The notes: generated from the letters alone by a model not told the origin. Positions 15,484-24,915 are shown, counted from the first letter of the stretch. The stretch is 64,000 nt of DNA from Secundilactobacillus pentosiphilus (GCF_002217985.1 NZ_BCMI01000010.1:1-64000); one strand, 5' to 3'. A program made the numbers and translations.

Positions 15484-15726
15484 ATGGCTGACACCGAGAT
15501 GAAAGACTTAATCGCCCGCATTAATGAATTAGCAAAAAAAGCGAAGTCAGAGGGCTTAACTGAACTTGAAAAAGTTGAACGCAAGGATCTTCGTCAGAAG
15601 TATTTGAAGAAGTTTCGCGCGGGTTTTAAAAACGATATTGAAATGTTACGTGTCTTTGATAAATCTGGTAAGGAAATTACACCCAAAAAGGTTCAGGAAA
15701 TTCAAAAAAAGAAGGGGTTACGGTAA
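15484..15726 (+). CDS. DUF896 (YnzC) family protein
   Basis: 80 residues from the ATG at 15484 (MADTEMKDLIARINELAKKA), after AAGGGAGTGAT; an ATA/ATG-rich extension to 15463 is not needed. It is a two-helix coiled hairpin (LIARINELAKKAKSEGLTEL, EKVERKDLRQKYLKKFR) followed by a basic tail ending KKGLR. In B. subtilis members of this family sit in or near the SOS yneA operon; the conserved position next to lexA here agrees. Its molecular role is unknown. Confidence 0.92.
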   Translation: MADTEMKDLIARINELAKKAKSEGLTELEKVERKDLRQKYLKKFRAGFKNDIEMLRVFDKSGKEITPKKVQEIQKKKGLR

Positions 15727-15819
15727 TCGTTTGACCGATTCCTTCAGAATCCCTTTTAAAATGGGCTAAACTTGTGTAATATTGTTTATTGGAAGCTACT
15801 GAAAAGGAGGCACATCCAC

Positions 15820-16047
15820 TTGAGCACTGGAATTTGGATTCTAATTGTGATCGTTGCTTTATTAGCCGGTCTTGCACTTGGTTTCTTTGCAGCTCGACGG
15901 TATATGGAAAAGTATATTCGCGAAAATCCGCCGATCAGTGAAGACCAAATGCGCATGATGATGATGCAAATGGGACAACGTCCTTCAGAAAAGAAGTTGC
16001 ATCAGATGATGAACAGCATGAGACAGCAACAATCAGAAAAGCGTTAA
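15820..16047 (+). CDS. YneF family (UPF0154) membrane protein
   Basis: 75 residues from the TTG at 15820, nine bases after AAGGAGG. There is a single N-terminal transmembrane helix ([21 protein letters not shown]), then a charged amphipathic helix with the family signature [21 protein letters not shown] and a Gln/Ser-rich end. It is a single-pass small membrane protein of unknown function that usually travels with ynzC and lexA, as here. Confidence 0.92.
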   Translation: MSTGIWILIVIVALLAGLALGFFAARRYMEKYIRENPPISEDQMRMMMMQMGQRPSEKKLHQMMNSMRQQQSEKR

Positions 16048-16066
16048 TTCGCGTTCTTGAAACGAA

Positions 16067-16092
16067 GGCTTGGGTAATCCCGAGTCTTTTTT
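16067..16092 (+). terminator. Terminator after yneF
   Basis: An 8-bp stem GGCTTGGG/CCCGAGTC (two G-U pairs) with a 4-nt loop and six T. Confidence 0.7.
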
Positions 16093-16133
16093 GATTTTGT
16101 CAGGGTTTATCAGTCAGTGGAGGAGGCGACCAC

Positions 16134-17894
16134 ATGAGCATCTTTAAAAAATTAGGCTGGTACTTTAAGGCGGAGTGGAGAACGTATCTATTTGGCCTAT
16201 TGGGGTTATTGATAACCGCTTTGTTAGCCGTGATTCCACCAAGGATGATCGGCGATATTGTTGATTTGATCCACGGTCATCGACTGACCGTCCGTTTGTT
16301 AGTGATCGATCTGCTGATTCTGATAGGCGCGGCTGCCGGTCAATACGGGGCACGCTACATGTGGCGAACCGCCATTTGGGGAGCTGCCGCTAAGTTGGAA
16401 AAAACGTTACGGCAACGGCTGTTCGGACACTATATGACAATGGATCAAACCTTCTATCAGAAATACCGGACTGGTGATTTAATGGCGCGAGCAACCAATG
16501 ACCTGCAGGCGATTCAACGTGTTGCCGGTGGGGGTATCCTGCAATTCGCGGATTCAATTATTACCGGCGGCACCACGTTGATCGCCATGATGACGCTGGT
16601 TAATTGGCGGTTAACGCTGATCGCGGTACTGCCATTTCCGCTGCTGGCAGTCATGGCTTACTATTTAGGCCAAAAGATCAACATTGCGTTTCGGGATTCT
16701 CAAGCAGCCTTTTCACGGTTAAATAATAAAGCACAAGAAAGCATCAGTGGCGTTAAGGTCATCAAAAGTTTGGGCCAGGAACAAGAGGACATTGATGATT
16801 TTAACCGGCAAGTTGACCAGACCATCAAAGTCAATCGCCGGGTCAACCGGTTGGATGCGATGTTTGATCCCATTACCACTTTGATTATTGCTTTGGCTTA
16901 CGTTGCCACGATCGTCATGGGCGGTTCATTAGTGGTCGAACACGTCATCACGATCGGTAATTTAGTGTCGTTTATCACTTACCTTTCCATGATGATTTGG
17001 CCGATTTTTGCTGTCGGTATGCTGTTTAATACCATGGAACGCGGCAATGCCAGCTATGATCGGGTCATGAACCTGATCAATGAAAAATCACAGGTCATTG
17101 ATCGTACGGACGGTCGCAGTGAACGGCCGGCGGGTAATTTGAGGTTTAACGTCACCCAATTTAACTATCCTGACGATCCGCAGGTGGCACTCAAGCACGT
17201 GTCGTTTTCGATTCCTGCGGGCAAAACATTGGGAATCGTTGGCCGGGTCGGTGCTGGTAAGACCACAGTCATGCGGTTATTATTACGCCAGTTTGAACAG
17301 TATCAAGGCCAGATCAGTTATGGCGGTACGAATATTTTAGCTTATCAGTTAGACAGTTATCTGCCTGCTATCGGCTACGTGCCGCAGGACAGCTTTCTGT
17401 TCTCGGAATCGGTCCGGGACAACATTGCTTTCGCGAAACCGGCTGCTACCCAAGCGGAAGTTGAAGCAGTGGTGACAGAAGCAGACTTAGCTGATCAAAT
17501 TGAACAGTTTGAAAACGGCTATGACACCTTAGTTGGTGAAGAGGGCGTTTCACTGTCTGGCGGCCAGCGTCAGCGGGTAGCGATTGCCCGCGCACTTTTG
17601 ATTAAACCGGAACTATTGATCTTAGACGATGCGTTATCGGCCGTAGATGCCGAGACCGAAAGTAAAATTTTAATCAATCTCAAACATGAACGGGCCGGTA
17701 AAACAACGATCATTGCTGCTCATCGGCTGAGTTCGGTCATGCGGGCTGATGAGATCATTGTCATGGATCATGGCACCATCACCGAGCGCGGCAATCACGA
17801 CCAGCTGATGGCCCAAGATGGCTGGTATCACCAGATGTTTGAACGTCAAGAACTTGAAATGCGGGTAAGGGGGGCTAACAGTGAAAAACAATGA
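16134..17894 (+). CDS. Heterodimeric ABC exporter half, degenerate-site subunit
   Basis: 586 residues: six-helix membrane domain (about 15-310) then nucleotide-binding domain. Walker A is GRVGAGKTT, signature LSGGQRQR, Walker B LLILDDALSAVD and switch His in AAHRLSS. The residue after Walker B is Asp instead of the catalytic Glu, the mark of the degenerate ATP site in heterodimeric exporters such as BmrCD and LmrCD. Its stop overlaps the start of the partner by 14 bases. GGAGGAGG-type ribosome binding site. It probably exports lipophilic drugs or lipids. The substrate is unknown, and no regulator gene is adjacent. Confidence 0.92.
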   Translation: MSIFKKLGWYFKAEWRTYLFGLLGLLITALLAVIPPRMIGDIVDLIHGHRLTVRLLVIDLLILIGAAAGQYGARYMWRTAIWGAAAKLEKTLRQRLFGHYMTMDQTFYQKYRTGDLMARATNDLQAIQRVAGGGILQFADSIITGGTTLIAMMTLVNWRLTLIAVLPFPLLAVMAYYLGQKINIAFRDSQAAFSRLNNKAQESISGVKVIKSLGQEQEDIDDFNRQVDQTIKVNRRVNRLDAMFDPITTLIIALAYVATIVMGGSLVVEHVITIGNLVSFITYLSMMIWPIFAVGMLFNTMERGNASYDRVMNLINEKSQVIDRTDGRSERPAGNLRFNVTQFNYPDDPQVALKHVSFSIPAGKTLGIVGRVGAGKTTVMRLLLRQFEQYQGQISYGGTNILAYQLDSYLPAIGYVPQDSFLFSESVRDNIAFAKPAATQAEVEAVVTEADLADQIEQFENGYDTLVGEEGVSLSGGQRQRVAIARALLIKPELLILDDALSAVDAETESKILINLKHERAGKTTIIAAHRLSSVMRADEIIVMDHGTITERGNHDQLMAQDGWYHQMFERQELEMRVRGANSEKQ

Positions 17895-19674
17895 GCACGA
17901 ATCCGCCTGGGCGAAAAGTATCCCAGTGAAGGAACAAATGGGCATCGTTTCTCGTTTGATCGGCTATGCCAAACCTTACTGGCGGCATTTTGTTGTGGCC
18001 ATCGTGTTAGCAGCCCTTGTCAGTGTCGTTAATATTTTGCTGCCGATGATTCTGAAAGATTACATGGATAACTACCTAAAAGTAGGCCGTGCTGATTTGA
18101 AAATCATGTGGCTGTTTGCTGGCCTTTACTTTTTTGCAATGGTCACGCGAGCCGTGATGCAGTTTTGCCAAACCTACCTCTATAGCATGGGTGCTGAATA
18201 CATGCTGGAAAGTGTTCGGCGTCAGTTGTTTGAAAAATTGCATCACCTCGGTATGCGGTTCTATGATCAGGTCCCAAGCGGTTCGATCCTGTCGCGGTTA
18301 ACGAACGATACAATGTCGTTCAGCACTTTTTGGCAGTTATTTAGCAGCTTGATTGTAGCGCTGTTTTCAGTTATTTCGTCGGTGATCGCCATGTTTCTGT
18401 TAGATGCCCAAGTGGCCGTTTGGCTGTTGATTTTACTACCGTTTTTAGGAATCACGATTTGGTATTACCAGCGTTACAGTTCAAAGGTTTATCGCCGGAT
18501 GCGAGAGCGGTTAAGCGAACTTAACGCCAAGCTGTCTGAAGCCATCATCGGGATCAGCATTATTCAGCAGTTTCGGCAGGAAAAGCGGATGAACCAGGAA
18601 TTTGATGAAACTAACGGGGCTTATTTCAAGTCGCGGCAAGCTATGATTCGGGTCAATTCACTGTTGTTGAGTCCGCTGATCGATCTTTTTTATGCGTTGG
18701 GCGTTATTTTCGTGCTGACGCTCCTGGGTGTTCGTGGACTGAATGGGTTTGTACCAGCTGGGATGATTTACGCCTTCGTAACGTATCTGGATAATCTGTT
18801 TAACCCAATGACGAGCATGATGGATAATTTGAGTGATTTCCAAGAAGGAATCGTTTCGGGGTCCCGGGTCATGAAATTAATGGCTGATAAGACGTCGATA
18901 CCCCAGCAAAAACCAGTTGCTGGCAGAGAAATTACGACTGGTAAAATTGAATTTAAACACGTCAGCTTTTCGTACGATGGCGAAACACCGATCTTAGACG
19001 ATATCTCCTTTGTTGCCCAGCCGGGTCAAACGGTGGCGCTAGTTGGCGAAACGGGGAGCGGCAAATCGTCGATCATCAACGTTTTGATGCGTTTTTATGA
19101 CTTTCAGTCTGGTCAGGTTTTGATCGATGATCATGATATTCGCGAATACGATTACACTGCTTTACGCCAGAAAATGGGATTGGTGCTGCAGGAGCCGTTT
19201 CTATTTTACGGCACCGTGGCGTCCAATATCAGAATGTTTGACCGGTCGATTTCCGACCAGCAAGTGCGCGACGCCGCTGCTTTTGTGGATGCGGATCAGA
19301 TGATTGAATCACTGCCAAACGGCTATGATTCCAAAGTGATCGAGCGCGGGAACGGTTATTCCAGTGGCCAAAAACAGCTGATTTCCTTTGCACGAACCGT
19401 TGTCACCGATCCGAAGGTGCTGATTTTGGACGAAGCGACTGCCAATATCGATACGGAAACGGAACAGGAGATTCAAAAGAGTTTAGCTAAGCTGCAATCT
19501 GGTCGGACGACCATTGCGATTGCTCATCGGCTATCGACGATTCAAAACGCTGATTTGATCCTTGTTTTGCACCAAGGAAAAATTATTGAACGCGGGACAA
19601 ATGATGAGTTAATGGCCAAAAAGGGTGCTTACTACGATATGATTCAACTACAGAATACGGCGCACCTTGATTAG
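17881..19674 (+). CDS. Heterodimeric ABC exporter half, catalytic-site subunit
   Basis: 597 residues from a GTG preceded by AAGGGGGGC inside the upstream gene. Membrane domain about 30-330. The nucleotide-binding domain has Walker A GETGSGKSS, a non-canonical signature YSSGQKQL, Walker B VLILDEATANID with the catalytic Glu, and AHRLST. The altered signature pairs with the partner's degenerate site, while this subunit's Glu pairs with the partner's good LSGGQ. The two proteins therefore complement each other to form one competent and one degenerate ATP site. It is the last gene of the operon before a strong terminator. Confidence 0.92.
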   Translation: MKNNEHESAWAKSIPVKEQMGIVSRLIGYAKPYWRHFVVAIVLAALVSVVNILLPMILKDYMDNYLKVGRADLKIMWLFAGLYFFAMVTRAVMQFCQTYLYSMGAEYMLESVRRQLFEKLHHLGMRFYDQVPSGSILSRLTNDTMSFSTFWQLFSSLIVALFSVISSVIAMFLLDAQVAVWLLILLPFLGITIWYYQRYSSKVYRRMRERLSELNAKLSEAIIGISIIQQFRQEKRMNQEFDETNGAYFKSRQAMIRVNSLLLSPLIDLFYALGVIFVLTLLGVRGLNGFVPAGMIYAFVTYLDNLFNPMTSMMDNLSDFQEGIVSGSRVMKLMADKTSIPQQKPVAGREITTGKIEFKHVSFSYDGETPILDDISFVAQPGQTVALVGETGSGKSSIINVLMRFYDFQSGQVLIDDHDIREYDYTALRQKMGLVLQEPFLFYGTVASNIRMFDRSISDQQVRDAAAFVDADQMIESLPNGYDSKVIERGNGYSSGQKQLISFARTVVTDPKVLILDEATANIDTETEQEIQKSLAKLQSGRTTIAIAHRLSTIQNADLILVLHQGKIIERGTNDELMAKKGAYYDMIQLQNTAHLD

Positions 19675-19697
19675 TAATTAGTAAACAGCAACAAAAC

Positions 19698-19742
19698 AGG
19701 GATCAAAACTCGTCCTTAACGGCGAATTTTGATCCCTATTTT
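19698..19742. terminator. Bidirectional terminator, ABC operon / plsC
   Basis: An 11-bp perfect stem AGGGATCAAAA/TTTTGATCCCT (19698-19708, 19727-19737) with a structured loop, followed by ATTTTG. It lies between convergent genes. Confidence 0.75.
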
Positions 19743-19770
19743 GATGTGAGTCACTCACGTATTCGGTCAG

Positions 19771-20403
19771 TTAGGCATGTGATTTAGCTTTTGGATCCAC
19801 ATAGTGGAAATTAGGGTCAATTTCTTGATCCAGATGGTCAAAGCCCTGTTGCATTTTAGTTTCAATTACTTTAAAGCCGTCTTCATCCAGTTTCATTTTA
19901 GGATCAACTGTAAAGGGTTCCCCAAACGAGACGGTAATCTTTTGGCGACTGAAGAGCTGTTTAAAGGTTAGCGGACCTTGGTAGACAGTTGGGACAATCG
20001 GGGTCTTTGAAAGCTTCGCAATAACCGCAACGCCACCCTTCAAATCTTGGGAGTGGCGCGTACCGGAAGGAAACATGATCAAGGACAGATTGCTGTTGCG
20101 CAACTGCCGAATGGGCGTTTTAATCGCGGATGGTCCCGGATGCTTTCGGTCCACTGGAAAAGCATTGGCATGTTTGAGTATCCAGCGCAGAATAGGGTTC
20201 TTGAATAACTCAATTTTAGCCATGAAACTAAACTTTTTAGGACTGCCGGCCAATGCATAGTAGATTGGATCAAACCAGGTTCGGTGCGGCCCAACCAAAA
20301 TATAGTTACCCTGAGGCAACCTGTCGGTATGTTCGAAACGGGGTTTTCCATTAATAATGTAAACCAGTACGCGAACAAGAACACGGATAAAAGAATAAAA
20401 CAT
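19771..20403 (-). CDS. plsC: 1-acyl-sn-glycerol-3-phosphate acyltransferase
   Basis: 210 residues. It transfers an acyl group to lysophosphatidate at the membrane, giving phosphatidic acid, the precursor that CdsA (48 kb) activates. An N-terminal hydrophobic segment (FIRVLVRVLVYII) is followed by the HX4D active-site motif (HRTWFD), the block FPVDR, and FPSGTRH where most family members have FPEGTRS; the Ser for Glu change is noteworthy but occurs in acyltransferase branches. GVAVIAKLSKTPIVPTVY matches block IV. Preceded by AGAGAGG; single gene. Confidence 0.9.
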   Translation of the reverse strand: MFYSFIRVLVRVLVYIINGKPRFEHTDRLPQGNYILVGPHRTWFDPIYYALAGSPKKFSFMAKIELFKNPILRWILKHANAFPVDRKHPGPSAIKTPIRQLRNSNLSLIMFPSGTRHSQDLKGGVAVIAKLSKTPIVPTVYQGPLTFKQLFSRQKITVSFGEPFTVDPKMKLDEDGFKVIETKMQQGFDHLDQEIDPNFHYVDPKAKSHA

Positions 20404-20533
20404 GGTGTAACCTCTCTTACATTAAGTTATTATCGTAGTAATTATTATAAACCAGTCACTGGTAAATGTCTTGGGCAGTAACGCAATTGCATTTTCGCTG
20501 CTGCTCACCGAACTAAAAGCGTCTTTTTGAGAC

Positions 20534-20561
20534 TTGATATGTTTTAATAAAATAGTAAGAT
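20534..20561 (+). promoter_or_regulatory. Promoter of the methyltransferase/GIY-YIG pair
   Basis: TTGATA (20534-20539) and TAAGAT (20556-20561) with 16 bases between. The transcript would start near 20570. Confidence 0.5.
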
Positions 20562-20661
20562 AGTTAAGCATTGATCTATCAGGTTAAGACTGGTGGGTGA
20601 TATGAAACAAGTGACTACAATAGTGGCTATTATAAGGAAAAATAGCCGAAACATCAACGGA

Positions 20662-21426
20662 ATGGGTGATTATTTGACAGCTCCAGAGTTACTTCCTGGT
20701 GAACGTGTTGACCAGCTTTACAGTCAGGATATTAAAATTATTCAGAGTCCACAGGTCTTTTCCTTTTCACTAGATGCGGTTTTACTGGCTAATTTTGCCA
20801 AGCCGCCGCTTAAACAGTCGGGAAAGCTAGTGGATCTATGCGCTGGCAACGGCGCGGTTGGGTTATTTATGTCACCACGGGTAAAAGGACAAATTGCAAT
20901 GGTTGAAATCCAGCCGCGCTTGGCTGACATGGCGCGCAGATCGGTCGCTTTAAACCAGCTGGAAGAAAAAATTACGGTTTACGAACAGGATCTAGCCACT
21001 ATTTTTGATCAAATTCGGAAGGATTCGGTGGCAACAGTCGTCTGCAACCCGCCGTACTTCGCGGATCTGCCGGATAGTAAGAAAAATCCTAATCAGTATT
21101 TAGCCATTGCCAGGCACGAAATTGCGACCTCGTTAGAGACCGTTGTTGAAGTTACCAGTGGTTTACTGAAAACAACCGGGAAAGCCTTTTTTGTCTACCG
21201 GCCCGACCGACTCCTTGACCTGACGTCGATGATGGCCAAACACCGCTTAGCCGTTAAGCGGCTGCAATTTGTTTACCCCAAGCCCGGCCGTGATGCCAAT
21301 ATTGTGCTGGTTGAAGCTATCAAGGATGGCCGCATGACGGGCCTGAAGGTGTTACCGTCATTAATGACCTATGATGAAGCTGGTGAATATTCCGCGCCAG
21401 TAAAGAAGATGCTTTATGGTGACTAA
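20662..21426 (+). CDS. tRNA1(Val) A37 N6-methyltransferase-like protein
   Basis: SAM-dependent class I methyltransferase. Motif I is [14 protein letters not shown], the acidic motif II is [15 protein letters not shown], and the adenine N6-methylase motif NPPYF follows, as in TrmN6/YfiC (YabB in Bacillus). The conserved N-terminal block is [20 protein letters not shown]. The start is uncertain: ATG 20662 or TTG 20674 (after GGGTGAT) give the family's usual length of about 250, while GTG 20593/ATG 20602 would add about 20 unlike residues across a GGCTATT/AATAGCC hairpin. The 3' end overlaps the next gene by 11 bases, as is usual for this pair. Confidence 0.88.
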   Translation: MGDYLTAPELLPGERVDQLYSQDIKIIQSPQVFSFSLDAVLLANFAKPPLKQSGKLVDLCAGNGAVGLFMSPRVKGQIAMVEIQPRLADMARRSVALNQLEEKITVYEQDLATIFDQIRKDSVATVVCNPPYFADLPDSKKNPNQYLAIARHEIATSLETVVEVTSGLLKTTGKAFFVYRPDRLLDLTSMMAKHRLAVKRLQFVYPKPGRDANIVLVEAIKDGRMTGLKVLPSLMTYDEAGEYSAPVKKMLYGD

Positions 21427-21706
21427 AAAAACGGCTCATTACTACTTCTACGTTTTACTCTGTGCGGATAACAGTTTGTACGGCGGCTATTCAACCGATG
21501 TCTACAAGCGGTTTGCCGCTCACCAAGCAGGCAAGGGCGCGAAGTATACTAAAGTGAAAAGCCGGCACCCGTTAAAACTGATCTACTTTGAGACTTTTGA
21601 GACGAAATCGGCCGCCCTAAAAGCGGAGTACGCGTTTAAGCATCAATCCCGAAAAGCAAAGCTGGCTTACCTGTTAGCACACGGGGTTCAGGTCCCGTCA
21701 AAATGA
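21416..21706 (+). CDS. GIY-YIG nuclease domain protein (UPF0213/YhbQ-like)
   Basis: 96 residues made of one GIY-YIG domain. [20 protein letters not shown] carries the two Tyr-containing strands (FYVLLC... LYGGY), Arg32 is in VYKRFAAH, and Glu in LKAEYAFK is the metal-binding residue. Possibly a DNA repair or RNA-processing nuclease; the biological role of this family is not settled. It overlaps the methyltransferase gene, so it is co-translated. Confidence 0.93.
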   Translation: MVTKKTAHYYFYVLLCADNSLYGGYSTDVYKRFAAHQAGKGAKYTKVKSRHPLKLIYFETFETKSAALKAEYAFKHQSRKAKLAYLLAHGVQVPSK

Positions 21707-21848
21707 CGTGCAGCAGTTTTAACTTTCAGAAAATTTAATTGTATGAAATTACTGGGAGCGCCTTTTCATCATTAATTGATGAACTACTTATCAAGCTGAT
21801 GAAAAAATGCTAAAATAAGATGTAGTTTAGTGAATGGAGGAAACAATT

Positions 21849-22844
21849 GTGAAAATTATTGCATATGGTATTCGTGACGATGAAAAGCCTTACCTTGATC
21901 AATGGTCAAAGGATAAGGGCATCGAGGTTAAGGCAGTTAAAGAATTATTAGACGATTCTACTGTTGATCAGGCTAAGGGTTATGATGGTGCCGTTGTGTA
22001 TCAACAAAAGCCTTATACCGCTGCTGTCTTGGATAAGTTAGCCAGCTTCGGTATCAAGTCACTTTCATTACGTAACGTTGGTGTTGATAACGTTGATGCT
22101 GACGCCGTTAAGCGTAATGGTATCAAGGTTACTAACGTTCCTGCATATTCACCAAGTGCGATTGCTGAATTAGCAGCTACCCAGTTGATGCGTTTACTTC
22201 GTCGGACCAACACGTTTGATCGCAAGATGGCACATGGTGACCTTCGTTGGGCACCAGATGTTGCTGGCGAATTGGACAAGTTAACTGTCGGTGTGATTGC
22301 TACTGGTCGTATCGGCCGTAAAGCAATTGAAATTTACCGCGGCTTTGGTGCTAAGATCATTGCCTATGACATTTATCCTAACCCAGAATTAAAGAAACAA
22401 GGCATCTACGTTGACAGCTTAGATGAACTATATGCTAAGGCTGATGTTATTTCATTACATTCACCAGCAACTAAGGAAAACGAGCATATGTTTAACGACG
22501 AAGCCTTCAGCAAGATGAAGGATGGCGTTATTATCATCAACCCTGCCCGTGGTATTTTAGTTGATACGGATGCTTTGATCCGTGCCCTTGACTCAGGCAA
22601 AGTTGGCGGAGCTGCTCTTGACGTTTACGAAGACGAAGTTGGTATTTTCAACAAGGACTTTGGTAGCTTTGATGCTATTCCAGACGAACGTTTGAAGAAC
22701 TTGATGAAGCGTGAAAACGTCTTGATCACGCCACACATTGCTTTCTATACAAGTACTGCCGTTAAGAACATGGTTCAGTACGCATTGAACAGTAACGTTA
22801 ACTTGATTGAAAAGGGTTCTGACGATAGCGAAGTTAAATTCTAA
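21849..22844 (+). CDS. ldhD: D-lactate dehydrogenase
   Basis: 331 residues from the GTG at 21849, eight bases after GGAGG. It reduces pyruvate to D-lactate with NADH, regenerating NAD in fermentation. The catalytic residues are Arg234 (NPARG), Glu263 (DVYEDE) and His296 (TPHIAFY). The dinucleotide motif reads VIATGRIG, with Ala where many dehydrogenases have the first Gly. Asp174 after the next strand (IAYDIY) fits NAD use. It has smooth, highly-expressed codon use (AAG, GGT, GAC, CGT) and a strong terminator. A related 2-hydroxyacid dehydrogenase specificity cannot be fully excluded. Confidence 0.93.
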   Translation: MKIIAYGIRDDEKPYLDQWSKDKGIEVKAVKELLDDSTVDQAKGYDGAVVYQQKPYTAAVLDKLASFGIKSLSLRNVGVDNVDADAVKRNGIKVTNVPAYSPSAIAELAATQLMRLLRRTNTFDRKMAHGDLRWAPDVAGELDKLTVGVIATGRIGRKAIEIYRGFGAKIIAYDIYPNPELKKQGIYVDSLDELYAKADVISLHSPATKENEHMFNDEAFSKMKDGVIIINPARGILVDTDALIRALDSGKVGGAALDVYEDEVGIFNKDFGSFDAIPDERLKNLMKRENVLITPHIAFYTSTAVKNMVQYALNSNVNLIEKGSDDSEVKF

Positions 22845-22861
22845 ATCAAACAGAACAACCG

Positions 22862-22888
22862 AAAACGACCTGTAAGGGTCGTTTTTTT
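22862..22888 (+). terminator. Terminator of ldhD
   Basis: AAAACGACC/GGTCGTTTT stem with a 6-nt loop and seven T. Confidence 0.92.
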
Positions 22889-22897
22889 GTCTCATTT

Positions 22898-22939
22898 GAA
22901 AAAGCCAGTTGCGAGGTTTTAGACACAACTGGCTTTTTC
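22898..22939 (-). terminator. Terminator of the amidohydrolase gene
   Basis: A 14-bp perfect stem (GAAAAAGCCAGTTG and its complement) downstream of the minus-strand amidohydrolase; T-rich on both sides. Confidence 0.85.
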
Positions 22940-22956
22940 ATTGACTTAAGGTTTAA

Positions 22957-23985
22957 TTATTTTAGTTTAAGTAGTTTTTCGATGTTCCCGTGAGCAATCT
23001 TTTCTTTGTCTTTATCACTAATTGGTGTACCGCTGAGAAAATCAGCAGCATTACCAGTCACGTATGGGTAATCCTGTGCCCAGATGACGTGGTCAGCACC
23101 CATTTCCGTCAGGACTAACTGCATTTGCGGCCAAGTAAACATTCCGCTTGGGGTGACGTAAATGTTTTTCTTATAGTAGTAAGAAACGGGGTGCTTTAAA
23201 GGATTGCCGACTACTGGTGTGGTGGCTTCATCTAACCGTTCGAGGAAGTAAGGGACGAATTCACCCCAGTGACCGGAAATCAGTTTAAGGTTCGGCAGTT
23301 TATCAAATAAGCCGGATAAGATGAGGCGGGTAACGTGCAGGCCGGCTTCCATGTGCCAGCCCCAGCCGGGAGTTGACATGATGGCGTTAAACCCAATGGG
23401 ATTCATGTTGCTGTAGTAATTATCACGAATGGTCTTTGATGGCATTGAGGGGTGGATGTACAGCGGCACATCTAGCTGGGCGGCCATTTCAAAAATCGGC
23501 ATGAATTTAGGTGCATCCAAGAACTGGTTATCACGGTCGGTTCCTAAAATCAGTGCGCCCTTTAAACCCAGCTTTTCAACGGCACGTTTCAGTTCTTTCG
23601 CGGCAGCTGCGGGTTCGGAAACGGGCAGGGTTGCAAAGCCTAAATAGCGGTCGGGGTGACGCTTGACGGCATTAACAATCGTCTCGTTAATTTTTTGACT
23701 AAGCGCAATGGCTTGTTCTGCAGGCAGCATGTCAGGGTTAGTACTAGCGTCCCCGTAAGATAGGATCTGCATGTCAATGCCGTTAGCGTCCATGTAATTG
23801 AGCCGTTTTTCATCGATATCGCTCATCACTTCTGGATCGACCGCGTAGGCAACTAGGCCTTCCGCAAATGATTTACCAAAGGCTTGCATTTCTTTGGGAT
23901 CGTTGGGCAGGGTTTTAAGATAATCGCTGATGGCCTGGTGGGCGTAATCCGTACTGATGTGTTCTTCGGCTGTAATTAATTTCAT
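22957..23985 (-). CDS. Amidohydrolase family (ACMSD / resorcylate decarboxylase-like)
   Basis: 342 residues, amidohydrolase_2 TIM-barrel type. Metal/acid residues of the non-oxidative decarboxylases are present: Glu7 and His9 (AEEHIS), His in YIHPSMP, His in LISGHWGEFVPY and Asp in WAQDYPYV. Enzymes of this group decarboxylate hydroxybenzoates such as 2,6-dihydroxybenzoate, or ACMS. In lactobacilli from plant niches a role in phenolic-acid breakdown is plausible but is inference. AAGGAGAGG before the ATG. A TetR regulator gene lies 89 bases upstream on the same strand, probably its controller. Confidence 0.85.
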   Translation of the reverse strand: MKLITAEEHISTDYAHQAISDYLKTLPNDPKEMQAFGKSFAEGLVAYAVDPEVMSDIDEKRLNYMDANGIDMQILSYGDASTNPDMLPAEQAIALSQKINETIVNAVKRHPDRYLGFATLPVSEPAAAAKELKRAVEKLGLKGALILGTDRDNQFLDAPKFMPIFEMAAQLDVPLYIHPSMPSKTIRDNYYSNMNPIGFNAIMSTPGWGWHMEAGLHVTRLILSGLFDKLPNLKLISGHWGEFVPYFLERLDEATTPVVGNPLKHPVSYYYKKNIYVTPSGMFTWPQMQLVLTEMGADHVIWAQDYPYVTGNAADFLSGTPISDKDKEKIAHGNIEKLLKLK

Positions 23986-24074
23986 GTTTAAGCACCTCTC
24001 CTTGATTGAATAACCATAGTCTAACGGATAATGACGTTAAGTTATGGACGGATTGGGGCGGTTTGTTACAGAAG

Positions 24075-24608
24075 TTAAAAAATTTGATCCATGTTGTTCG
24101 TCAAATGGAGCAGCAGGTCGGTAGCTTGTTCCTGAGACCATTGACCCTTGAGCACGTAGTCACGCAGGAACATGTAAGTTGCAGCAGCATAGACGTTGCA
24201 GACGGTTTGTTCGTTGATTAAATGAACTTGGTTTTGGCTGGCAATCCGTTGGTTGAATTGTGCCAGCGCACGAATAAACTCGTAACGTGAATCAGACCAT
24301 TCAACTAATTCCAGAACGGTGGTCCGGTCCTGCCAAATCGTCATCAGCTGCAGCACCATTTTTCGGGCGGTTAAATTTTGCAGTCGAAAGGTTTTTAAAA
24401 ATTCGCTTAGATGGCGCTCAATCAGACTGGTAATGACTTGTTTCGGTGTTAGGTAGTAGCGGTAAAAGGTCTGCCGTGAGATGCCGGCTGCACTGGCAAT
24501 TTTGGGGCCGGTCAGACGTGCAAAAGCCTCGTGATTTTGACACAGTGTGACCATCGCGGATTCGATTTTACTTCTGGTCTGTAAGGTTCGCTTGTCAATA
24601 TGAGTCAT
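24075..24608 (-). CDS. TetR/AcrR family transcriptional regulator
   Basis: 177 residues. The DNA-binding helix-turn-helix at about 10-55 includes LTGPKIASAAGISRQTFYRYY. The C-terminal part is all-helical and lacks a known ligand signature. It is transcribed in the same direction as, and just before, the amidohydrolase gene, which suggests control of that decarboxylase by an aromatic substrate (inference). A TATAAT-like element lies on the minus strand about 40 bases before the start. Confidence 0.87.
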   Translation of the reverse strand: MTHIDKRTLQTRSKIESAMVTLCQNHEAFARLTGPKIASAAGISRQTFYRYYLTPKQVITSLIERHLSEFLKTFRLQNLTARKMVLQLMTIWQDRTTVLELVEWSDSRYEFIRALAQFNQRIASQNQVHLINEQTVCNVYAAATYMFLRDYVLKGQWSQEQATDLLLHLTNNMDQIF

Positions 24609-24691
24609 GCCGATCGCCTCGTTAGTTTAAATTCAGTACTTTGATTATAGCGCGGAAGCTGGTAGCTGAGCTAGTTTAGATAAGGGGATAG

Positions 24692-24729
24692 AAAAAAATG
24701 CCTTGAACGCTAATGTAGGGTTCAAGGCA
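24692..24729 (-). terminator. Terminator of the feo operon
   Basis: On the minus strand, TGCCTTGAAC/GTTCAAGGCA with a 10-nt loop is followed by seven T. It lies just past the last feo gene. Confidence 0.88.
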
Positions 24730-24735
24730 CCATTC

Positions 24736-24900
24736 TTAAAGTGAACGTTTCTTAGATTGATTCAGCAGTTTTTTGGCTTCGCAGTCATAATCACAAGCGG
24801 CACATTTTCCTTGTTTTGAGCGCTTGACCGCCCGAAAGATTTGGTAGCCGGCAAAGCCGAAAATCGCGGCGAAGATGATGATATTAACTAAAAGTCCCAT
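24736..24900 (-). CDS. FeoB-associated Cys-rich membrane protein
   Basis: A 54-residue ORF missed by length filters. There is one transmembrane helix (LLVNIIIFAAIFGFAGYQIF) and then a short Cys motif, GKCAACDYDCEAKK, which is the family hallmark. It lies 15 bases after feoB in the same direction; GGGG precedes the chosen ATG by eight bases. These proteins accompany FeoB in Firmicutes and are thought to help ferrous iron uptake, perhaps as the FeoC-like partner; their exact role is not established. Confidence 0.9.
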   Translation of the reverse strand: MGLLVNIIIFAAIFGFAGYQIFRAVKRSKQGKCAACDYDCEAKKLLNQSKKRSL

Positions 24901-24915
24901 ATTCATGACCCCTTT

